Assembly (NCBI GenBank): GCA_964017145.1
Contig: CAXHKQ010000165.1
Coordinates: 1 to 17,556, forward strand
Source of the DNA: Agrocybe praecox
Taxonomy: Eukaryota; Basidiomycota; Agaricomycetes; Agaricales; Agrocybaceae
Length of the DNA: 17,556 nucleotides
Direction: 5' to 3'
Part shown: piece after piece, positions 9,214 to 15,329 of the stretch
How the letters are laid out: every line of letters begins with the position of its first letter
Position numbering within the stretch: the first letter of the stretch is position 1
The notes under the pieces: generated by a model
Seen by the model: only the letters and a program-made list of their open reading frames with translations
Databases searched by the model: none
Told to the model about the DNA's origin: nothing
Made by a program: the position numbers and the translations under genes

Positions 9214-9778
9214 TGTGTACATAACTCGTCGTCATCGCATCTTGGTCGAGACCGCGCTGTGTAGGAGAAAAGGTCGCTTGCATGTTTGCTTTGTGAATTA
9301 ATTGCACATTCACCGGACTGGATTTTATAAATCATGGTGGACGCACAACGCGACCGGTTGAAAGGTGCCACGCAGCTCGCTACGCAACATAAAATATAAT
9401 TAGCGATCGCATTGTGTAATCGGGATCGTTTGTCAATCAACCCGGTCAGCGGCCGGCGTCCAGCGGCGGTCAAATAGAGAGTGGCCTAATTATACGCAGA
9501 TATGCACGTAATTAGATTACATGAACAGCATTAAATTAAGTGCGTTTCAATATCGGCGCGTCGCGATCAATATGCGTGCACGGTTTAGTGTTCTAATGCG
9601 GTGACCGACATCGACATCGGTGGCGGTTTTTTATGGCCTGTCTGTGCGCTTGCATACGTGCATAACATGCATACGCATGTGTGCATGTATCGCCCGTCGC
9701 CCGACACCGACGACGTCCACCCCAAAATTGGCCAAACGGTAGCGCACGCGCTCGCGCGGTTCGCCTATTATGGTACAA

Positions 9779-9792
9779 TGTGTGTGTGTGTG
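9779..9792. repeat. TG microsatellite
   Basis: Seven perfect TG units. Confidence 0.75.
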
Positions 9793-10079
9793 CATACGCG
9801 CGTGCAATATGGAATATAATGTCCGTTATGATTATATGCACGGAGCAGAGTTTATATGGTAATTATGGTGCGTACTCGCGTACTGATATGCCCGCATGTG
9901 TCCACGTGTGTGTGTCCACGCGCACATTCATATGTGCTTAGAATGTGCGTGCACGCATGAATGTGGTCGTAGAAACATTTGTTTGATCTGCGCAAAACCA
10001 CTGAATGGGTGAAAGTCCGGGTGGCACGCGTTCGACGGGTTAGTCAAATATGAATGAGCTGTCTATCAAACCGCGTGCG

Positions 10080-10460
10080 GTTGAGGAATGAGATGATGTT
10101 AATTTTATGTGTACTGTACTGAGTTTTGCTTACTAATAAATAAAACATTTTTTGTCACTAATATTGCACTTCTATCATTATTTGTGTCTTATTCAAATTA
10201 CTATGCGTAGGTATTTGAGAAAAATACCTGACAATAGAAAATCCATCCATAGCCATCGAAGCCAACAATAACCACAAATAACCATTACAACAAACGGTGT
10301 TGACTGCATTTGAATGAAAATAGTGTGTGAGGAAAACGTGTTTCAGATGGAATTCGAATTAGCATTGCAATAAGTCACCTGGCTCAATACAGTTTCCATT
10401 CTATTGCTCAATATCGAATGTACCACAAAACGTCGCAAAAAATGTGTATTGACATCAGAT
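10080..10460. other. AT-rich island, possible gene-end or regulatory DNA
   Basis: Composition becomes visibly richer in A/T here and the TG/CG microsatellites stop. Two overlapping AATAAA hexamers lie at 10135-10144, followed by a T-run, but no coding frame ends just upstream on the plus strand, so they are not called as a used poly(A) site. An 8-bp hairpin AGGTATTT (10209-10216) pairs with 10222-10229 and presents two YAGGTAT heptamers in inverted orientation. A 10-bp tandem of AATAACCA units lies at 10267-10284. Confidence 0.4.
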
Positions 10461-10569
10461 TGATTGATTTCCGATCACTATTCTCACACATCCACACTCA
10501 CACAGTTATGCACATTGTGTTCGTTTTTTTGTGCAAATGACACAAAAAATCACATACCACAAACTTGTT

Positions 10570-10582
10570 CCGGGTTTTCCGG
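10570..10582. promoter_or_regulatory. kappaB-like site (GGGTTTTCC)
   Basis: GGGTTTTCC at 10572-10580 matches the Dorsal/Dif-type kappaB consensus GGGWWWWCC and is framed by CCGG on both sides. It lies about 30 bp before the candidate ATG at 10605 and about 85 bp before an alternative start region near 10657. Rel/NF-kappaB control is inferred from motif alone. Confidence 0.3.
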
Positions 10583-10604
10583 TGACACACGATCTTCAAT
10601 CATA

Positions 10605-10715
10605 ATGCGATTAAGATCGATTCAAATAAACATAATTGATACTTGCAGCAATACTCACAGTGAATGTCGAACAAAAACCAACCCCAACTTAAACGCAAAA
10701 ACGAATCAACATGAA
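10605..10715 (+). CDS. candidate 5' coding exon of a small unidentified gene
   Basis: The frame through 10605-10715 is open from 10464 and ends at a consensus GTAAGT donor (10716-10721) in phase 0. An in-frame ATG at 10605 has A at -3 and gives 37 codons beginning MRLRSIQINIIDTC. Joined to 10942-11130 in phase 0 it encodes about 99 residues. There is no clear signal peptide and no recognised domain. The same donor supports other readings: a minimal first exon starting at ATG 10711 in the excellent context CAACATG, with a TATA-like CAAATAAACA at 10623-10632 and a CACAGT start near 10657, or an internal exon with an acceptor at 10503-10505 or 10648-10650. The donor is the firmest part of the call. 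Confidence 0.22.
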
Positions 10716-10790
10716 GTAAGTTGGCATTTCAATTCGCCGCAAAGTGTGAAACACGATCCCGGTAATAGCAACACGCTGTGAGCATGTTCA

Positions 10791-10818
10791 CTCATGAATA
10801 TTCATAAATCTCAATCGG
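10791..10818. repeat. 28-bp element, copy 1, with 12-bp palindrome
   Basis: Matches 10894-10921 at 26 of 28 positions, the first 21 being identical. The core is the perfect palindrome ATGAATATTCAT (10794-10805). Its ATGAATAT half-sites resemble Pit-1-type POU-domain dimer sites. The region is AT-rich, but an exact 21-mer repeat within 103 bp is not expected by chance. Confidence 0.8.
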
Positions 10819-10893
10819 AGCTGCGACAGTAACATCTCACTATACTGCCATCGTCGGCCAATGGTTCAATTTGTCAACGCTCTAATCGTTGCG

Positions 10894-10921
10894 CTCATGA
10901 ATATTCATAAATCTTAAACGG
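10894..10921. repeat. 28-bp element, copy 2
   Basis: Second copy, starting 103 bp after the first, with palindrome ATGAATATTCAT at 10897-10908. The sequence between the copies shows no obvious similarity to the flanks, so this is not simply the edge of a longer tandem duplication. A 10-bp partial match, CATGAATATT, occurs at 17079-17088. Confidence 0.8.
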
Positions 10922-10941
10922 TAATTTATTGCTTTCTGCAG

Positions 10942-11130
10942 AGATCAATTACATGTTGCGAATCTCCTCTCCTCTGCTGGTATCTGTGCCCAACATCAGC
11001 GAGTGGTGATGATAGGCGTGTAATCGTATCTTGGCCGCTGGATTTCGCTTTACATACCAGCAAGACAATGCGGCCGCATAAAACCAATTCGCAAGGCGCA
11101 CAAAAAACCACCCCGATTCCCATCGTATGA
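10942..11130 (+). CDS. candidate 3' coding exon of the small gene
   Basis: It follows a strong acceptor (T-rich tract, CTGCAG at 10936-10941). In phase 0 it is open for 62 codons, beginning RSITCCESPLLCWYLC and ending in a TGA at 11128-11130; its composition is less Cys/His/Arg-skewed than the repeat-driven frames elsewhere. A canonical AATAAA lies 150 bp downstream at 11280-11285, followed by TG/T-rich sequence, so a complete 3' end is plausible. In the alternative phase from ATG 10711 the frame closes after 28 codons at 11021-11023. A 114-codon frame on the opposite strand (10926-11270) covers the same bases. No family is recognised. Confidence 0.22.
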   Translation, partial: RSITCCESPLLCWYLCPTSASGDDRRVIVSWPLDFALHTSKTMRPHKTNSQGAQKTTPIPIV

Positions 11131-11279
11131 ATAACTAATTTATCATCACATATCGACGACCCAGCGGCAGCCAGAGAGACAAGATGCGAAAAGACGATTA
11201 GTTCGATTTCTGCACTTTCTTCCCTTCGGGCCGAAGACCGCACCAAAAAAACCATTCCGCCGCCATCCAAGTGAAATCA

Positions 11280-11285
11280 AATAAA
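11280..11285 (+). terminator. candidate poly(A) signal AATAAA
   Basis: Canonical hexamer 150 bp after the candidate stop at 11130, with a TGTTATTTGCTTTG stretch about 35-50 bp further on that could serve as the downstream element. Confidence 0.25.
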
Positions 11286-11546
11286 CGTCACATTTGAAGA
11301 AATGCATCGCGCAATGACAATGTTATTTGCTTTGATTGACGATTGCCGATCGACATGCCGACCGGCGATGCCGCATCTCACCGACGAAGATGCGCCGACG
11401 CCGATCGTGCGTGCATGCATTCTGAGCACCCTCCTTTGCCGAGGGTACGCGTGCATGTACATCACCTTGACATGTGACATCCAAACTCACTCAAACTCAC
11501 AGCAGCAGTCAGAGCAGAGTACATAACTTACACAATCGCATTTTGT

Positions 11547-11560
11547 TTATTATTATTATT
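11547..11560. repeat. TTA trinucleotide repeat
   Basis: Four full TTA units plus TT. Confidence 0.7.
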
Positions 11561-12337
11561 GTTATGCGCTTGCGTGTGTATGAGTGCAACAGATACTGTA
11601 CATCGAGTCGCACTGTGCTCGAACAAAGACGAACATCATCTTCCACGCGGGCTTGGGTTACCCTTAGCCTCGATCTAGATGTGTGTGCATGTTCGTGCAG
11701 AAATCATCGGCAATGCAATTCGCAGCGCTCGTTGCTTCAGCCCACCGATAACGCTTCTCGCGGCAATAGCAACATTGAGTGCGTGTGTGCGCTTCGATGC
11801 GTTTTGCCATCAGCCCAGAACATCGGGGCATCGGGGCTCGTCAGCGTCAGTCCATTGTGTGTGTGCGTCTATTACACGCGGAAATGAAATCAACCATGTA
11901 CGCGCGCGTGACTCGCCGGTGGATTGACGTGCGTGTGATATTTGACGAGTTTTGAGAGCGTGCAAAATGTTCGACACGCACTGATCGCATTGCAGATCCA
12001 CCCCTAATGCAGCGAACGCTAGTTTTCGGGTGTTGAGCGCACTTTCCACTCCAGCGAGCAAATTACTAATCTAAATTGTAACATGACGAGATTACAAGAT
12101 CAATGAATTAACACATTTACAGTAGATCGTGTGTGATTGTCAGTTTTTAAACAAAACAAAAAATAAAGTTCTCTGTCAAATAATGCTGAGGTTTCATTCA
12201 CGGATACCGTTGTTAACATGGCTATTAACGCAGCATAAACAAATAGTGGCTAAGTTTCAATGACTTGACCATTTGTCTTGTCTCGACGAAGACGTCAAAC
12301 AAACCCTTTTCGCCGCCGCGCGCGACCGCAATCGATC

Positions 12338-12355
12338 GTGTGTGTGTGTGTGTGT
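12338..12355. repeat. GT microsatellite
   Basis: Nine perfect GT units, the longest dinucleotide array in the window. Confidence 0.85.
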
Positions 12356-12480
12356 TTGCGCGCACAACCCTTTCTTTCGTCCACGCCGAACTTCGCCGGG
12401 CTCAGCGTGACCGATTCACTTTCTCCGAGTGAGTGAATGTTCATACGCGTGCTGGCCGCGTTTCGGAATTGTTCTCGCAG

Positions 12481-12626
12481 TCAGTTGTTTTGACAGTGTG
12501 CAAATAGCAGCGCATAGATTACAAGACAAACATCAACCGGAGACAATGCGACGTCCCAAATACGCCCGGAGACCCGCGAACGCGATTCGCGGCCGATTCC
12601 CGGTCCCCGGGTGTGATCTGTTGTGA
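12481..12626 (+). other. weak candidate transcript start with short ORF
   Basis: TCAGTTG at 12481-12487 matches the arthropod initiator. The sequence after it is leader-like, reaching an ATG at 12546 in a good context (GACAATG) that opens 26 codons, beginning MRRPKYARRPANAIRG and ending in TGA at 12624-12626. The peptide is strongly basic. The same frame is open upstream of the ATG. No TATA box, DPE or strong donor is seen, so this may be chance. Confidence 0.15.
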
Positions 12627-12953
12627 CAGCAGAGCAACCAACTGTGTGGGAATTGGCCTCAAGGCACGCTCATACATTTAAAACGCAACAATTCAAATGT
12701 TTTGCACCGCGTAAGTTTTTCGAAATATTGCTACATTTCCGGGTGCGGTGCTCTTGTGATGCTTGGCTCTCGAGCACCCAGTGCAGCATAACCGCATAAG
12801 CATAAGCTGTTGCACAAACATGTTGTGTTTTGCTGCGTTGCTCTGCTCTGCGTCGCAGCAAAACACAATCTGCGTAACGAGCACGAGCACGAGTGCATTG
12901 AAAAGTCGTAATCCGCTCATAACGTGCAATTGTATAGTAATTAAGATTTCCTC

Positions 12954-12968
12954 CCGACCGACCGACCG
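12954..12968. repeat. CCGA tetranucleotide repeat
   Basis: Three CCGA units plus CCG. Shorter ACCG/CCGA runs recur at 4876-4890, near 5387 and near 13316. Confidence 0.75.
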
Positions 12969-13876
12969 TCTTCTTCGTCGTCGATGCTAGTCGGACGACA
13001 AACACCCCAAACGCGCACCCCTCCAAGACCACAGCAGCCACACGATCAACCAGCCAGCCAGAGTACCTTGACGTGCGACGGCTCATATAATATGGAATTT
13101 ATATACGCGTGCATATGATTGCCTTGCCGTACATCGGGCCTGTTTGTATGAGTATGCGCCAGTGTTTAGTGTGTATGCTTGTCACAAAACCGTCCGACCG
13201 CATCGTGCGCACATTTGATTTGCGTATTGTTGTCGAGTGGTGTGTGTATGTTGTTTTTTGCCCATCCATCGGCGGATGAGATGCGCTTCCTTGTCCGGAA
13301 ATTATATTGTCGGATTGCCGACCGACCAACGTGTCTACGAGATCCGTGCACACACCGGACTAACAAGCTGCCGCTCCGACGAAAGTAATATATGCAACAC
13401 GAAAATTGTCACCGCGCGATTCCCAGGCACAAATACGGATAGTGTAGAACGGTTCACTTGCGACTTGCGATCCTTGCTCGCAAGTCAGCCAGACAATATA
13501 ACGAGCCAGCATCAACGCATCATTACCAATTAAATTCTCTTCAAATCCATCGTAATGTGCGCTAGCTCGGTGCGAGTGCTGTAATGCGTTGCATTGTCCA
13601 ATGTTGGGCATGCGCACCGCTCGAAATTCCACACACACGAAGCGCATGCAATTTACGAGCGCGCACGTGCGCTTCAGCATGTGTGTGAGGGTGTCTCGTG
13701 CAGTTAAGTAGTTATGCTCGCTCACAGCAGTGGTAGCAGTGTCGAGGCGACGACGGTCTGTGTAGCTGGATGGCTTACTGGCCAATACACGACCCCGCAC
13801 AATGCACACCTTCGGCGATCTTATCGAAACGCGCGCTTGTGCGCAATTTCGGTGCTCTACAAACACACGTATCCAG

Positions 13877-13891
13877 CTGCTGCTGCTGCTG
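13877..13891. repeat. CTG trinucleotide repeat
   Basis: Five perfect CTG units. Confidence 0.8.
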
Positions 13892-14212
13892 TGGCTAATG
13901 TAGAGCGTCGGTTAAGCATCTTACAACCACCACCACCCTCACTCAATCACGAACACACGCGCATGCTATCGTACATGCTCGCATGCGCTCGCATAAACTT
14001 CTGTAAATGTCGCATTGCCTTGCTGCTAAATCATTCGATTGTGTTGTGCCGTTCAGTCTTGTGATACCTCTCTACTCCTACGTCGACAACGACGACTTTG
14101 GCAATGATGTCGACCGGTGAGACGACCAGTGGCGTGGCCAGGATTGGGTTTTAGTTAATTTTCGAAGTGGTAGTACGTTCATTCCAGTCCATGAATCATG
14201 TTGTATTTTCAG

Positions 14213-14373
14213 AGATGATAAACACTAACGCAATTTATCAAAAATCGTCTTGCAACGATAAGAGAAGAGTTAGCGGCGAAAAAGGACCGAGAATTTGTTG
14301 TCGACATCGTAATCCATTGTATAAAATAAAACATCATCCGCATTCTAAAACCGAAAACATTGATGCAATCTAA
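14213..14373 (+). other. candidate terminal exon in an AT-rich island
   Basis: A T-rich tract ending in TTTTCAG (14206-14212) is followed by a frame open for about 53 codons to a TAA at 14371-14373. The translation, starting MINTNAIYQKSSCNDK and later containing CCRHRNPLYKIK, is Lys/Asn-rich and unlike the repeat-derived frames. AATAAA occurs at 14325-14330 inside the frame and at 14518-14523, 145 bp beyond the stop. An incoming phase of one base is required, and no upstream exon with a matching donor was found. A/T richness alone would give Lys/Asn, but it should also give more stops. Confidence 0.18.
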
Positions 14374-14390
14374 ATGCTCAGTTCATTTTA

Positions 14391-14456
14391 GAAATTCTAT
14401 TATTTTTCCCCAAATGGAAAATTCATTTTCTAATAGTCAGTAAAAATAGAAGTTCC
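14391..14456. repeat. imperfect inverted repeat
   Basis: GAAATTCTATT at 14391-14401 is the near reverse complement of AATAGAAGTTC at 14446-14456, with T-rich and A-rich inner flanks. It might be the remnant of a small non-autonomous element, but no target-site duplication is visible. Confidence 0.3.
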
Positions 14457-14735
14457 CACAGAGCAACCTGAGTTGAATTCAAAAACAGATAACATTTGAA
14501 TTTGAATGTTTTAAATGAATAAAAAACGTTATTGCAGAAAACACATTGAGTTTATTCTATTGAATTCGTTCCGGGGCAACCTGTATACCTCACTGGATCC
14601 AGCCGAACATAATGTCGTTCGATTTCGATCGATGCGTCCCGAATGCACTTACGTCCGCATTGCATCACATGCCATCTGCGCACGCAACCCACATACGAAC
14701 CCACGTGCTTAATATTTTCCGTCCACCTTCATTGA

Positions 14736-14771
14736 CTCGTGCCGGCGATGCAACGTCGGTTATGGCACGAG
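14736..14771. other. 36-nt hairpin with 8-bp GC-rich stem
   Basis: CTCGTGCC (14736-14743) is perfectly complementary to 14764-14771. Inside, CGA (14746-14748) can pair with TCG (14756-14758), giving a stem, an internal loop and a small apical stem. Function unknown. Confidence 0.5.
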
Positions 14772-14971
14772 CTCATGTGTAGTGTGTTTTTTCCGTCCTG
14801 TTGCTTGAATTATTTCATTATATTCGTCCCACTCTTCAATCATCGATTGCCGGAATGCGTGTCGCTTGTCGCTTGGCGCGTGTTGTGTGAAGTGAAAAAA
14901 CACGCATGAAATCAAATCCAATCACATGCCAATAAAATGCGATATGTCAACGCAGGACTCGCAGTGTACCT

Positions 14972-15003
14972 GTGTGCATGCATTGTGCATTGTGCATGCA
15001 CGC
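14972..15003. other. TGTGCAT repeat forming a hairpin
   Basis: GTGCATGCA (14974-14982) is the reverse complement of TGCATGCAC (14993-15001). Beyond it lie one T-G wobble and one further G-C pair, around the loop TTGTGCATTG. The segment is also a direct repeat of TGTGCAT units and contains several TGCATG hexamers. Confidence 0.55.
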
Positions 15004-15181
15004 TGCGAGCGAGAGTGAGTGTGAGCATAATAAATGATTATACCCGGAACGAAAGGCGGCGGCTCGACGTCTCGTTGTGGGTGAATGTCTTGTCGCACGC
15101 AGCGCAGCGTCGGTTTGTCGGCGTCCTCAAACTTCTGTGCGGAAATCGCTGAGACGTAAACAAACATTGACTTATCCCGCA

Positions 15182-15328
15182 ATAGGATTTGGAGTTCGTG
15201 TTTGGCAGAAGAAGCAGCTGCTGCTCTCGCCGGCATTGCAACGAAATTTCGCTACCGCTGGAAAGTACTGGTTTTCTCAAGAAGCCGACAACTACTGGAA
15301 CACTTTCGTGCGCATAAATCACGGATGA
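15182..15328 (+). other. exon-like open frame
   Basis: The last 48 codons of a frame open from about 15077 to TGA 15326-15328 have balanced amino-acid content (three Trp, three Phe, two Tyr, few Cys/His) and codon choice typical of insect genes, with AAG for all three Lys and TAC for both Tyr. They start IGFGVRVWQKKQLLLSP and include RNFATAGKYWFSQEADNYW. A weak acceptor-like AATAG ends at 15184. No family is recognised, no AATAAA follows soon, and a 94-codon frame on the other strand (15038-15322) also looks acceptable, which weakens the case. It could be a terminal exon, a decayed pseudogene piece or chance. Confidence 0.17.
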
Positions 15329-15329
15329 A

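Larger units (their letters stand above)
8866..10080. other. gene-free stretch with microsatellites
   Basis: No gene is supported. The 173-codon minus frame at 8792-9313 includes the poly-Cys/poly-Ala type runs expected from reading through CAG and AGC repeats. Contents are an AGC array (9196-9213), a TG array (9779-9792), a TTGCGCAA motif (9118-9125) and a palindrome-rich CGTACGTACG/TACGATCGTA stretch at 9021-9036. Confidence 0.5.
10716..10941 (+). other. candidate 226-nt intron
   Basis: It starts with GTAAGT and ends in a T-rich tract followed by CTGCAG, both good insect splice signals. It holds both copies of the 28-bp ATGAATATTCAT element; the second copy ends 20 bases before the 3' splice site, where a branch point and polypyrimidine tract would sit. 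Confidence 0.25.
11300..12480. other. gene-free stretch with an AT-rich island
   Basis: No supported gene. Frames of up to 137 codons overlap on both strands. A TTA repeat lies at 11547-11560. An AT-rich island at about 12061-12260 contains AATAAA at 12162-12167 after an A-rich tract, but no coding frame leads into it. A long TG array sits at 12338-12355, followed by C/G-rich sequence. Confidence 0.5.
12630..14200. other. stretch without a supported gene
   Basis: Long frames overlap on both strands (13360-13866 minus, 168 codons; 13276-13533 plus, 85 codons from an ATG). The plus frame reads with unskewed composition and C/G-ending codons, starting MRCASLSGNYIVGLPT, but has a poor start context and no recognised domain. 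Contents are a CCGA repeat (12954-12968), GAGCAC units (12879-12896), the 12-bp palindrome GCGCACGTGCGC (13661-13672) and a CTG repeat (13877-13891). A TTCAGTC initiator-like motif near 14052 has no downstream support. Confidence 0.45.

Noticed and set aside
8792..9313. 173-codon minus-strand frame with Cys runs
   Set aside because: The Cys runs are translations of AGC/GCA microsatellites.
10135..10144. Overlapping AATAAA hexamers as a used poly(A) site
   Set aside because: No plus-strand coding frame or exon-like sequence ends upstream; the hexamer is frequent in AT-rich DNA.
14648..14670. 23-nt minus-strand microexon ending at GTAAGT
   Set aside because: The acceptor is G-rich and weak and the segment is too short to judge; probably chance.
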